Shown: positions 1-7,853 of the stretch, piece by piece | How the letters are laid out: each line of letters begins with the position of its first letter | How positions within the stretch are numbered: the first letter of the stretch is position 1 | Assembly (NCBI RefSeq): GCF_015680705.1 | Contig: NZ_JADNYP010000010.1 | Location: 110,877-174,876, forward strand | Length of the DNA: 64,000 nucleotides | Direction: 5' to 3' | Source of the DNA: Pseudomonas fulva | GTDB taxonomy: Bacteria > Pseudomonadota > Gammaproteobacteria > Pseudomonadales > Pseudomonadaceae | Program-made: the position numbers and the translations under genes | The notes under the pieces: model-generated | The model's database searches: none | Seen by the model: only the letters and a program-made list of their open reading frames with translations | Told to the model about the DNA's origin: nothing

Positions 1-2
1 TC

Positions 3-47
3 GGCGGCACCGGCATCTGCCTGCCGCCAAGCCTGCAAGGCAACTGA
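3..47 (+). CDS. C-terminal end of an unidentified upstream gene
   Basis: An open frame enters from the left edge and ends at a TGA at 45-47, 10 bases before the next ATG. Its last residues read GGTGICLPPSLQGN. This is too short to assign a family. That it is a real gene end is inferred from the frame being open from the window edge and from the close spacing to the following gene on the same strand. Confidence 0.35.
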   Translation, partial: GGTGICLPPSLQGN

Positions 48-57
48 GGAACCGGGC

Positions 58-681
58 ATGACCTGCATGACGCTGTTCCATTCGCCCTTGTCGCCCTTCG
101 TGCGCAAGGTCATGGTCGTGCTGTACGAGACCGGCCAACAGGACCGTGTCACCCTGCAGCCGGTCAATATCAGCCCCGTCCGTGGCGACGAGCGATTGAA
201 TCGAGACAACCCGATCGGCAAGATCCCGGCCTTGCGACTGGCTGACGGCACCGTGCTGCACGACAGCCGGGTGATCTGCGAATACCTGGATCTGCAACAT
301 GTAGGCAACCCATTGATTCCGCGCGAGGGCCTGGCGCGCTGACGGCGCCTGACCCTGGCGTCCCAGGCCGACGCGCTGACGGATGCGGCGGTCTCGACCC
401 GTTACGAGACCTTCCTGCGCCCTGAAGACAAACGCTGGGCTGGCTGGGTCGAAGCACAGGGCGAGAAGATTCGTCGGGGTCTGGCCGATCTGGAGCGCGA
501 GCACCTGGCGGAACTGGCGTCGGCCTTCGATATTGCCGCCATTGGTGTTGCCTGCGCGTTAGGCTACCTGGACCTGCGCCAACCCGATTTCGGTTGGCGC
601 GAACGCCAGCCGGGGCTGGCGCAGTGGTATGCGCAGGTATCCGAACGCCCTTCGCTGGTGGCGACGGCGCCGGTTGTCTAG
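58..681 (+). pseudogene. Glutathione S-transferase broken by an in-frame TGA
   Basis: The N-terminal part (94 residues) is a clear thioredoxin-fold GST domain: HSPLSPFVRKVMVV at the start, the cis-Pro region NPIGKIPAL and the substrate-proximal LHDSRVICEYL. The frame stops at TGA 340-342, but the same frame then continues open to a TAG at 679-681. The continuation reads RRLTLASQADALTDAAVSTRYETFLRP and has the helical C-terminal GST character expected at that point. Related GSTs usually have Trp at the stop position (R-W-R-R-L-T-L), so a single TGG to TGA change explains the break. The total, about 207 codons, is normal GST length. It could be a recent pseudogene or a sequencing error. Its natural substrate is not predictable. 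Confidence 0.8.
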
Positions 682-885
682 GCGGCCCAATGGCAGTTGG
701 CAGCGCCCTGAGCAGGCGCCGGAAGCAGGCTGGAAGCCGTACGACCGGGCGTAGGCGGTCGCAGTGACGCGATGGGCGCGAAGCAGCCGCTGAGTCGCGC
801 CGACAACCCGAACATTGCCCTTGCGTACCACCCACCTAGGGCCCGCCTTGCAACGGGCAATCAAGGCGCCTTTGCGGCGGCGTTC

Positions 886-1386
886 TCAACAATCCGGCTT
901 GTCCGCCGTATATCGCCGCGCCGGGTCCACCGCCGCCTTGAACTCGCGCAGCGCCTTGGCGCCGATCAGTAGCGGATAATTGAAGCTGCTGCGGTCGGTC
1001 AAGTTCACCTCGACCGTGCGCTTCACGTCCCCCAGGCACAGCTCCAGCTCGACCACCGGCCGCTTCGCCGCTTCGGCGGCCTCGCCTTCTTCGTCCTCGT
1101 CGGCCCGGCTCTTGATCTTGCTGATGCGTGCCAGCCTGTGCTCGTAGACCTTGCCATCGGCGTCCCGAGTGGCCAGCCGGAAACGAACCCAATCTTCACC
1201 CTCACGGGTGAAGCGCTCGATGTCCTTTGCCGACAGCGACGCGGTCAAGGCACCGGTATCCATCTTCGCCTTCAGCGTCTGGCCGATCTCCGGCAGGCCA
1301 ATGTATTCGTAACGCCCATAAAGGGTCGGATCGGCAGCCATGACCGGTAGGGCCAACAGTGACAACAGAGCGAACATTGCTTTCAC
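886..1386 (-). CDS. Secreted retropepsin-like / 'ATP-dependent zinc protease' family protein
   Basis: 166 residues. Residues 1-17 form a signal peptide ending VMAAD, so the mature protein should be periplasmic. The family signature is the D-T-G motif in KMDTGALTASL (about residues 42-52), typical of the PF05618 group, which is named 'ATP-dependent zinc protease' in databases although the fold and the DTG motif resemble retropepsins. An acidic stretch (ADEDEEGEAAEAA) sits mid-protein. The C-terminus has NYPLLIGAKALREF, resembling the second conserved loop of the family. Gene length is normal. It is divergent from the acyltransferase gene at 1623, with a 236-base shared upstream region. Substrate unknown. 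Confidence 0.8.
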   Translation of the reverse strand: MKAMFALLSLLALPVMAADPTLYGRYEYIGLPEIGQTLKAKMDTGALTASLSAKDIERFTREGEDWVRFRLATRDADGKVYEHRLARISKIKSRADEDEEGEAAEAAKRPVVELELCLGDVKRTVEVNLTDRSSFNYPLLIGAKALREFKAAVDPARRYTADKPDC

Positions 1387-1524
1387 GAGATACGCTTCCT
1401 TGAGACAAGACAGGGGTTGGACGTCAGCGGCAGCGGCAAGTTTTCGGGCGCACGCAGCAAGCTTGTCGGCAGCCGTTGCCAGCGAACGCAGGGCGAACGA
1501 TGCCGAGCTTATCGATCACAATGT

Positions 1525-1538
1525 GAAACATTTGTTTC
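1525..1538. promoter_or_regulatory. Candidate PsrA operator (GAAAC-N4-GTTTC)
   Basis: GAAACATTTGTTTC is a perfect palindrome of the form (G/C)AAAC-N2-4-GTTT(G/C), the consensus described for the Pseudomonas fatty-acid sensor PsrA. It lies 84 bases before the acyltransferase ATG at 1623, in the region shared with the divergent protease gene. The match is direct; binding and function are inferred. The flanks extend the dyad imperfectly (AATGT-gaa-ACATT overlaps it). Confidence 0.5.
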
Positions 1539-1622
1539 TACCGTCCGGCTCGGCCTATTTGGCGTGCCGCCGGGCGATGCTTATCATGGCCGATCGCTAA
1601 CGTCCTACAACAAGAGTCCCCT

Positions 1623-2510
1623 ATGCGTCGCCTGTTCACCGGCATCTTCGTCACCCTCCTGCTGTTGCTCAATACCCTCGTGCTGATCTGCCCGCTGCTG
1701 GTCTTCGCCCTGCTCAAGCTGGTCCTGCCGTCTCGCGGCCGGGACCTGGCCTCGCGCGCGGTCATGTGGGTCGCGCAAACCTGGGCCGCGATCGACCGGC
1801 TGATCTTTGCCTGGTGCATCCCGACGCGCTGGGACATCCGTGGTGTCGAGAAGCTGCGCCTGGATACTTCCTACCTGGCAGTCAGCAATCATCAAAGCTG
1901 GGTCGACATCCCCGCGCTGATGGAAAGCCTCAACCGACGCGTGCCGTTCTTCAAGTTCTTCCTGAAGAAGGAACTGATCTGGGTCCCCTTGCTCGGCCTG
2001 GCCTGGTGGGGTCTGGACTACCCCTTCATGAAACGCTACAGCAAGGCCTTTCTGGACAAACACCCGCATCTCAAGGGCAAGGACCTGGAAATCACCAAGG
2101 CCGCGTGCGAACTGTTCAAGCGCCAGCCGGTCACCGTGGTCAACTATCTCGAAGGCACGCGCTTCACCGAAACCAAGCGCAAGGTCCAGCAGTCGCCCTA
2201 CCGCCACCTGCTCAAGCCAAAGGCCGGTGGCGTCGCCTTCGTGCTGGCCGCGCTGGGCGAACAGCTCGATGCCTTGCTCGATGTGACCATCGTCTATCCA
2301 GGCGATCGTGCGCCGGGGTTCTGGGATCTGCTCAGGGGTGCCATCCCCAAGGTGATCGTGGACATCCAGGTGCGTGAACTCGATCCGAGCCTGTGGGCCG
2401 GCGACTACGAGAGCGATCCGGTGTTTCGCCAGGCCGTGCAGGACTGGGTGAATGGCCTGTGGCAAGAGAAAGACCTGCGGATCGAGCGATTGCGCGCAGA
2501 GCTGCGTTGA
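1623..2510 (+). CDS. Inner-membrane 1-acylglycerol-3-phosphate-type acyltransferase (YihG-like)
   Basis: 295 residues with an N-terminal hydrophobic segment (about 7-35) and a PlsC-type acyltransferase domain. The catalytic H-x4-D box is in SNHQSWVDIP (about residues 91-100), and the acceptor-binding EGTR box is in NYLEGTRFT (about 174-182). The stretch FFKFFLKKELIWVPLLGLAWW followed by DYPFMKRYSKA is very close to what I recall of E. coli YihG, as is the C-terminal LWQEKDL. It should transfer acyl chains to lysophosphatidic acid or a related acceptor at the inner membrane. The palindrome at 1525-1538 suggests control by a fatty-acid-responsive regulator. The following gene (2549) is convergent. 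Confidence 0.85.
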   Translation: MRRLFTGIFVTLLLLLNTLVLICPLLVFALLKLVLPSRGRDLASRAVMWVAQTWAAIDRLIFAWCIPTRWDIRGVEKLRLDTSYLAVSNHQSWVDIPALMESLNRRVPFFKFFLKKELIWVPLLGLAWWGLDYPFMKRYSKAFLDKHPHLKGKDLEITKAACELFKRQPVTVVNYLEGTRFTETKRKVQQSPYRHLLKPKAGGVAFVLAALGEQLDALLDVTIVYPGDRAPGFWDLLRGAIPKVIVDIQVRELDPSLWAGDYESDPVFRQAVQDWVNGLWQEKDLRIERLRAELR

Positions 2511-2548
2511 GTCGTTGCCCGTCCAGAAGGCCAGGCGTCAGACGACGC

Positions 2549-3118
2549 TCAAACCGATGGCCCGGCAGCCGGCGCGGACCACAAGGCCCCCAGGCTCTGC
2601 AGCAGCGAACCGGCAATGCCCTGCTGCGCCAGGTACTGCAGGAGCAGCGGTGCGAATTGGTCGATCATTGCCCCATCCATCTCCAGCGCCTTGAAGGCGC
2701 TGACCAGATCATCGAGGTCCCCGACATTGCCCAAGGCGTTGGCGAGGGGCAACCGTCGCTGGCTGTTCTGGCCGAGCAGCTCGTCCAACCCTCGTAGCCC
2801 ACCGAAGGCGTTGACGGTGGCGAGCATGTCCAGTCCAGGGGCCGCCTCGATGAGCTGGTTGTACTGGGTCTCGTCCAGGTTGTTGCGTGCCATGCCAAGC
2901 ATCGCACTCGCACCACCCAGCGCCTGTTCAGGCGTGACCTTGAGCTCGCTGCCAAGCACATTGAGCAATCGCGCCGAGGCCAGCGGTGTCTGGACCGAGG
3001 CTTCGTGGCCGCTCTGGTTCTGCATGCTGGAGACGACCTGTAGCGCATCGTTTGGATCGAAGGCAAAGACTGAACTTGCAACCATGCTCATCAGAGCTGC
3101 CGGGATGAAGGCTTTCAT
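2549..3118 (-). CDS. DUF2780-type secreted protein of unknown function
   Basis: 189 residues from the ATG at 3118, chosen because a good ribosome site (GAGGTC) sits just before it and because it gives a clean signal peptide (residues 1-19, ending VFAFDP). An upstream in-frame start at 3148 would add ten residues that spoil the signal. The mature protein is helical and rich in L, A, G and Q, with no Cys. The pattern of VTPEQALGGASAMLGMAR followed by LDMLATVNAFGGL and a C-terminal LLQYLAQQGIAGSLLQSLG matches my memory of DUF2780. Likely periplasmic or exported; no catalytic motif visible. It converges with the acyltransferase gene, leaving only 38 bases between the stops. Confidence 0.75.
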   Translation of the reverse strand: MKAFIPAALMSMVASSVFAFDPNDALQVVSSMQNQSGHEASVQTPLASARLLNVLGSELKVTPEQALGGASAMLGMARNNLDETQYNQLIEAAPGLDMLATVNAFGGLRGLDELLGQNSQRRLPLANALGNVGDLDDLVSAFKALEMDGAMIDQFAPLLLQYLAQQGIAGSLLQSLGALWSAPAAGPSV

Positions 3119-3539
3119 CGTAAGACCTCTATCGGCCGTAACGGCCAAGTAAACGAGGCGTATGACTCAATCACGAAATGATTGTTCACCCCATCCGTCG
3201 ATAGGGGCGTGTATGAAAATTCGCCGAGCGGCGATCAGGCAAGGCGAAAACAGGCGAGCAAGCTTAGTTTACAGGTTGCAAATGAACACGCCGAGCCTGT
3301 TTCAGCGCAGCATTGTCGCGCAGGTGCTTTTCTTACAAAGCCTAGACAAGCAGCTCACGACACTCCTAAATTCCGAATCCGGCAACGCCCAGAACTCTCT
3401 CATCTCAACCTTCTCTTCAAACCAACTAAACGACTGATATTTCTACCAGTTGCAAAGCACCTGTATAAAGGAGAAGCTCAAGTTTGAATTTAGTCTCCGC
3501 TTCATTCCTAGAGCGCATCAAGCGCCAAGGAGTCGCCCC
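3119..3539. other. AT-rich gene-free stretch before the Rhs gene
   Basis: About 420 bases lying between the start of the DUF2780 gene (minus) and the start of the Rhs gene (plus). It is clearly richer in A and T than the flanking core genes. It should hold both promoters, but no strong -35/-10 pair or RNA structure could be identified by eye. Short open frames here lack ribosome sites and recognisable products. Confidence 0.5.
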
Positions 3540-4487
3540 ATGGCAAACACAGAAAGTAATGAAATCTATTTCTATGAAGGCGTTCAACTCATTACCGTGC
3601 ATCAATCCCAAAGCAAACATAGCATCATGCGCGGCCTGGAGGCGCTTTTAGCCGAGCTAGACGACACCGGGCATGCCAAACTATTGGTCATCAACAGCAG
3701 CAACTCTGTCATACAAACCAACCACCAGCACAGGCGGATACCTAAAAATTATACTGCCTATGGCTACGTGCACGAACAGCACGAGGAAACATCCCTGATC
3801 AGTTTCAACGGGGAGCGAAGAATGCCCATCCTGGGATACTATATGCTCGGCAATGGGGCTCGCGCCTTCAATCCTGTCCTGATGCGTTTTCAATCATCCG
3901 ATAACCTGAGCCCATTCCAAGAAGGCGGCATCAATTCATACAGCTACTGCCTTGGCGACCCTATCAATTTTTCAGACCCTAGCGGACACGTGGCAACCTC
4001 TTTACTTGCCAGCAGGTTCAGGCTCTCTCGCTCCAGGCCAGCGGATGCCTTCACTCATCCACACAGACGATTCTTGTCAGTTTTATCTGGCCATACAGGC
4101 GCACCTCCCGCTTATGCTGAACTGGATCTGTCCAAGAGGTTATCTCCACCCCTCTATGACGCTGCTTTGCCCCCTTACACCCAGCTGCCCGGACCTAACG
4201 AACGTCGCTTGATTGTTCCAGAGTACTCAGCGGGATCGACTTGGGAAAAGCCCAAGGAAGACCCACCTAAGTACTTCGCTAACCCGCCTCGTTCGGCAGC
4301 ACAGCAGAGTCGCGTCAGGAGCGAGCGGTTAATCCAAGACGAGCTGAATGAAAATATGACTGAACTGAGAGCCCAATTACGCAGAAACCTTCGCGTCAGG
4401 AACAGATTACAAGCTCGGGAAATGCCTGTTCCGGCGTCCATCACTCGGACGATCAGCGACATACAAGCCGTGCTGCGTGGGGGCTAA
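3540..4487 (+). CDS. Solitary Rhs-core tip protein with PPxY-rich C-terminal domain
   Basis: 315 residues from ATG 3540, which has AAGGAG nine bases upstream. Residues 1-90 resemble the short N-terminal region of Pseudomonas solitary Rhs proteins (IYFYEGVQLITV, then YGYVHEQHEE). Residues 90-150 are the Rhs core end: FNGERR, GYYMLGNGARAFNPVLMRF, then INSYSYCLGDPINFSDPSGH, the usual junction to a variable tip. The tip (151-315) is low in glycine and carries PPAY (189), PPLY (203) and PPKY (242) plus PPYT (211), followed by a charged, probably coiled-coil region (255-292) rich in Arg, Glu and Leu. No toxin catalytic motif or immunity gene is evident. The gene is AT-rich compared with its neighbours, suggesting recent acquisition or exchange of the tip. 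Function unknown; secretion route not visible. Confidence 0.8.
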   Translation: MANTESNEIYFYEGVQLITVHQSQSKHSIMRGLEALLAELDDTGHAKLLVINSSNSVIQTNHQHRRIPKNYTAYGYVHEQHEETSLISFNGERRMPILGYYMLGNGARAFNPVLMRFQSSDNLSPFQEGGINSYSYCLGDPINFSDPSGHVATSLLASRFRLSRSRPADAFTHPHRRFLSVLSGHTGAPPAYAELDLSKRLSPPLYDAALPPYTQLPGPNERRLIVPEYSAGSTWEKPKEDPPKYFANPPRSAAQQSRVRSERLIQDELNENMTELRAQLRRNLRVRNRLQAREMPVPASITRTISDIQAVLRGG

Positions 4488-4750
4488 TAGGTTCGATCAT
4501 GCTCCAGCACATCAGCGTGAAGCATCGAACATCATCTCTATTGTATTAACGGCACTCACAACCCTGAGGATGGCCTTCGCTGAGGCGGAGCATTCGAAGC
4601 GAGTAGCCGCCGAATACGCGGCTACCGCCTGACCTGCTCCTGTTCGTCTCATCTCATAACGCTAAGCCAACAGCTCTGCCAGCTGCCTGACTCCTAGCGA
4701 ACCAAGACACGGGTGCAGCACCGCATGCTTATTCACTGGAGGGACAAGAC

Positions 4751-5105
4751 ATGATGAGAAATTCCGATCCGGTGCAGTTTTTCTATCAGGCTGGAAAGCT
4801 CGTCACCGTCCGACAAAGCGACCAATACCGCGCGCTCCTTCACCATGCAGAAATACCGCTCGCGGAACTGCATGTGAGCGACACTGGCGAGACGGGTCCG
4901 CTCGCCACGCATGACAAGGACGCGGTACCGGCCGTGCAGCAAGGGGGCGAAAAGGACGCGCATGCCTTCCCAGCCCATGGTCACGACCCGAGCCTGGTCT
5001 TGCGCCGCTCGACGCTTGGTTAACGGCGATGGCTTCGGCCCTGGCGCGAGTGGATATCCGCTGGGCATGAGCAGAGTGTACAGCTCGGACCTGGCAGTTG
5101 AAGCC
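4751..5105 (+). pseudogene. Decayed solitary Rhs gene
   Basis: The ATG at 4751 opens a 90-codon frame that is homologous to the N-terminus of the Rhs gene at 3540 (SDPVQFFYQAGKLVTVRQSDQ against NEIYFYEGVQLITVHQSQS) and to what I know of Pseudomonas solitary Rhs proteins. It ends at a TAA (5021-5023) just after DPSLVLRRSTLG, where the family continues into the FNGE segment. In the next frame, GYPLGMSRVYSSDL (about 5052-5093) is recognisable as a degraded version of the core GCYPLGNGYRVYSPVL. So the gene has lost its frame, most of its core and all of its tip. It lies directly behind the intact Rhs gene. Confidence 0.65.
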
Positions 5106-5120
5106 CGTCGGCGGATGGAA

Positions 5121-5149
5121 AACGAGCCCCTCGCTTCGAGGGGCTCGTT
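5121..5149 (-). terminator. Rho-independent terminator of fdhA
   Basis: A perfect 13-bp stem (AACGAGCCCCTCG and its complement) with a 3-base loop sits 14 bases after the fdhA stop. Read on the minus strand, the stem is followed by a short T run (TTTTCC). Confidence 0.8.
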
Positions 5150-5162
5150 GACTAGGCGCTCG

Positions 5163-6362
5163 TTACGCCGCACCCCACATCTTGTGCGGGTCGATCACGA
5201 ACTTCTTCGGTACCCCTGCATCGAACTCGCCATACCCTTCCGGCGCCTGATCCAGGTTGATCACCTGCACGCCGACCACCTCGGCGATGTTGATTCGGTC
5301 CCACATGATCGCCTGCATCAACTGGCGGTTGTACTTCATGGTCGGAGTCTGACCGGTGTGGAAGCTATGCGACTTGGCCCAGCCCAGGCCGAAGCGGATG
5401 CTCAACGCGCCGATCTTCGCCGCGGCGTCCACCGCGCCTGGGTCTTCGGTCACGTACAGGCCTGGAATACCGATGCTGCCGGCCACGCGGGTGACCTGCA
5501 TCAGCGAGTTCAGCACGGTGGCTGGCGCCTCGTGCTTGGCGCCTTCATGGCCATGGCCACGGGCTTCGAAGCCAACGGCGTCGACCGCACAGTCCACTTC
5601 CGGCTCGCCGAGGATGTCGACGATCTGCTCGTGCAGCGGGGTGTCCTTGGACAGGTCGACCACTTCGAAGCCCTGCGACTTGGCGTGGGCCAGGCGGGCC
5701 GGGTTGAGGTCGCCAACGATGACGCAAGCCGCGCCCAGCAGGCGGGCCGAAGCGGCGGCGGCCAGGCCGACCGGGCCGGCACCGGCGACGTAGACGGTAC
5801 TGCCCGGGCCAACGCCGGCGGTCACGGCACCGTGGTAGCCGGTTGGCAGAATGTCGGACAGGCAGGTCAGGTCACGGATCTTCTCCATGGCCTTGTCGCG
5901 CTCGGGCAGTTTCAGCAGGTTGAAGTCGGCGTACGGTACCAGCACGTATTCGGCCTGGCCACCGGTCCAGTCACCCATGTCGACGTAACCGTAGGCACCG
6001 CCGGCACGGGCCGGGTTGACGGTCAGGCAGACGCCGGTGTGCATTTCCTTGCAGGAACGGCACCGACCACAGGCGACGTTGAACGGCACCGACACCAGAT
6101 CGCCGATCTGCATGCGCTCGACGTCGCTGCCTTTCTCGACGATTTCGCCAGTGATTTCATGGCCTAGGACCAGGCCGACCTGGGCGGTGGTGCGACCACG
6201 GACCATATGCTGGTCAGAGCCGCAGATGTTGGTGGAGACTACCTTGAGGATCACCCCGTGTTCGATCTTCCTGCCACGCGGGTCCTGCATTTTCGGGTAG
6301 TCGATCTTCTGCACCTCGACCTTGCCGGCGCCGAGATACACCACTCCACGATTGCCTGACAT
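5163..6362 (-). CDS. fdhA: Glutathione-independent formaldehyde dehydrogenase
   Basis: 399 residues, the length of the well-known Pseudomonas putida enzyme. It oxidises formaldehyde to formate with NAD in the cytoplasm without glutathione. Zinc ligands are visible: catalytic Cys47, His68 (LGHE) and Asp170; structural Cys98, 101, 104 and 112 (CGRCRSCKEMHTGVC). The nucleotide-binding motif is GAGPVGLAAAA. Formaldehyde is produced when sarcosine or dimethylglycine is demethylated without tetrahydrofolate, which explains its place after the glyA-sox-purU block. A 620-base gap with REP-type repeats separates it from purU, so it probably has its own promoter, and a strong terminator follows. Confidence 0.97.
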   Translation of the reverse strand: MSGNRGVVYLGAGKVEVQKIDYPKMQDPRGRKIEHGVILKVVSTNICGSDQHMVRGRTTAQVGLVLGHEITGEIVEKGSDVERMQIGDLVSVPFNVACGRCRSCKEMHTGVCLTVNPARAGGAYGYVDMGDWTGGQAEYVLVPYADFNLLKLPERDKAMEKIRDLTCLSDILPTGYHGAVTAGVGPGSTVYVAGAGPVGLAAAASARLLGAACVIVGDLNPARLAHAKSQGFEVVDLSKDTPLHEQIVDILGEPEVDCAVDAVGFEARGHGHEGAKHEAPATVLNSLMQVTRVAGSIGIPGLYVTEDPGAVDAAAKIGALSIRFGLGWAKSHSFHTGQTPTMKYNRQLMQAIMWDRINIAEVVGVQVINLDQAPEGYGEFDAGVPKKFVIDPHKMWGAA

Positions 6363-6652
6363 GCTCTTACCTCGCTTGAATTCTAGTTATGCAGCGGTGG
6401 TTGAAGCGCCGCCCTTCCAGGGCGACAGATGTTGCGGATGCCGTGGAAGGAGGCCTGCCACGGCGCAAAGGCGTACAGGGCCGCGCATTTGGTGCGATCC
6501 ATTGTGGTCTTGTCGGAAGGAGGTACGGTGACTGGGAACGACAGTGACTTGCTTTGGAGCGTCAGTCGTCGGTGGGAGAAGGTTGGCCTGCGTGTGTGTG
6601 CGGGCGTTGGTACGAAAGCCTTGCCTTGCTTTCAAGCATGGCCTGATGCGTT

Positions 6653-6792
6653 GACTGCGTTGTGGGCCTTTCAGGCCCAATCGCGGCACAGGGGCCGCTC
6701 CTACACCCACCGTAGCGGCAGGCCAGCACGGCCCATGTAGGAGCGGCCCCTGTGCCGCGATTGGGCCCGCAGGGCCCACCCACAACGCAGTC
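6653..6792. repeat. Long inverted pair of REP-type repeats
   Basis: Left arm 6653-6704 (GACTGCGTTGTGGGCC ... GCTCCTACA) and right arm 6736-6792 (TGTAGGAGCGGCCCC ... CAACGCAGTC) are near-perfect reverse complements of over 50 bases, separated by about 31 bases. Each arm contains the GTAGGAGCGG core of Pseudomonas REP elements and a nested GGGCC..GGCCC palindrome. Transcribed, it would form a very stable cruciform or hairpin. Confidence 0.85.
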
Positions 6793-6873
6793 ATCCCGCC
6801 AGACCAGGAAAAGACAGCCGCTGCCACGGAAGATCGCGCCTGCCTGCACCACCTCGGTATTGCTACAGATGGG

Positions 6874-6895
6874 GGAGCGGGCTTGCCCGCGATAG
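6874..6895. repeat. REP-like hairpin
   Basis: The short palindrome GAGCGGGCTTGCCCGCGATAG is the common Pseudomonas REP core (GCGGGC-TT-GCCCGC). It lies about 80 bases past the larger inverted pair. Confidence 0.7.
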
Positions 6896-6984
6896 CGTCG
6901 GTACAACTTCTATCAGCCAGCCCGCACCTCTGCCCTGCAAGCCACACGTGGCCCCTCACCCTCGATGCAGACCCGGCACTGTCC

Positions 6985-7842
6985 CTACAGCACCACCGTC
7001 CGATTGGCATTGAGGAACACGCGCTTCTCAATGTGATACCCCACCGCTCGCGCCAGGGTCAGGCACTCGATATCGCGCCCCTTGGCGATCAGGTCCTCGG
7101 GGTAATGGCTGTGATCCACGGTCTCGACGCCCTGGGCGATGATCGGTCCTTCGTCCAGGTCGTTGTTGATGTAATGCGCGGTGGCGCCGACCATCTTCAC
7201 GCCCTTGTTGTAAGCCTGGTGGTAGGGCTTGGCACCCTTGAAGCCCGGCAGCAGCGAGTGATGAATGTTGATGGCCCAGCCGTCCAGGCGCCGGCACAGC
7301 TCTGGCGACAGCACCTGCATGTAGCGGGCGAGGATCACCAGTTCGGCGCCGGTGTCCTCGATCACCTGCAACACCTTGCTTTCCTGGGCCGGCTTGTCCT
7401 TGGGATCGAGCGGGAAATGGTGATAGGGGATCTTGTGCCACTGAGCCAGGGGTTCCAGATCAGGGTGATTGGAAATCACCGCGACCACGTCCATGGCCAA
7501 TTGGCCGATACGCTGACGATAGAGCAGGTCATTGAGGCAATGGTCGGCCTTGGACACCATGATCACCACCTTGGGGCGGTGATTGGGGGCGGTCAGCTCG
7601 AACGCCATGCCGAAACCCTCGCTGCGCTCGGCAAGGCCGGCGCGAAACGCGGTCTCGTCGAACGCCTCGGGCTGGCGGAACTCGACACGAATGAAGAAGC
7701 GGCCGGACAACCGATCATCGAACGAGTGATGCTCGGTCACGTAGCATTGCTGCTCGTGCAGAAAGCGTGTCACCACATCGACGGTACCGAGCTTGCTCGG
7801 GCAGTCGGCGGTCAGGATCCAGGTGTCCGGTGCTCGGCTCAT
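6985..7842 (-). CDS. purU: Formyltetrahydrofolate deformylase
   Basis: 285 residues from ATG 7842, which is preceded by AGGAG; longer in-frame upstream reading enters soxG and is not used. Residues 1-85 are an ACT domain (TWILTADCPSKLGTVDVVTRFL) and residues 90-285 the formyltransferase-fold hydrolase, with INIHHSLLPGFKGAKPY, GATAHYINNDLDEGPII and a C-terminal RTVVL. It hydrolyses 10-formyl-THF to THF and formate. Next to soxBDAG it probably regenerates free THF, the acceptor for one-carbon units released from sarcosine. Its start overlaps the end of soxG at 7854 closely (11-base gap), so it belongs to the sox operon. Confidence 0.96.
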   Translation of the reverse strand: MSRAPDTWILTADCPSKLGTVDVVTRFLHEQQCYVTEHHSFDDRLSGRFFIRVEFRQPEAFDETAFRAGLAERSEGFGMAFELTAPNHRPKVVIMVSKADHCLNDLLYRQRIGQLAMDVVAVISNHPDLEPLAQWHKIPYHHFPLDPKDKPAQESKVLQVIEDTGAELVILARYMQVLSPELCRRLDGWAINIHHSLLPGFKGAKPYHQAYNKGVKMVGATAHYINNDLDEGPIIAQGVETVDHSHYPEDLIAKGRDIECLTLARAVGYHIEKRVFLNANRTVVL

Positions 7843-7853
7843 CGATCGTTCTC

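Larger units (their letters stand above)
6363..6984. other. Gene-free region between purU and fdhA with repeats
   Basis: About 620 bases. It holds the presumed fdhA promoter next to 6363, the large inverted REP-type pair at 6653-6792 and a second REP-like hairpin at 6874-6895. Open frames in it are unsupported by ribosome sites or recognisable protein sequence. Confidence 0.7.

Noticed and set aside
340..342. TGA in the GST frame as a selenocysteine codon
   Set aside because: The position is a Trp in relatives, not Cys, and no SECIS-like hairpin follows directly; a nonsense change is simpler.
4733..5173. 146-codon minus-strand frame ending in HHVLSLQ, similar to the end (AHVISL) of the 88-aa peptide
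   Set aside because: The plus strand at this place is clearly an Rhs remnant, so the minus frame is its shadow; the short end match is too little to support homology.
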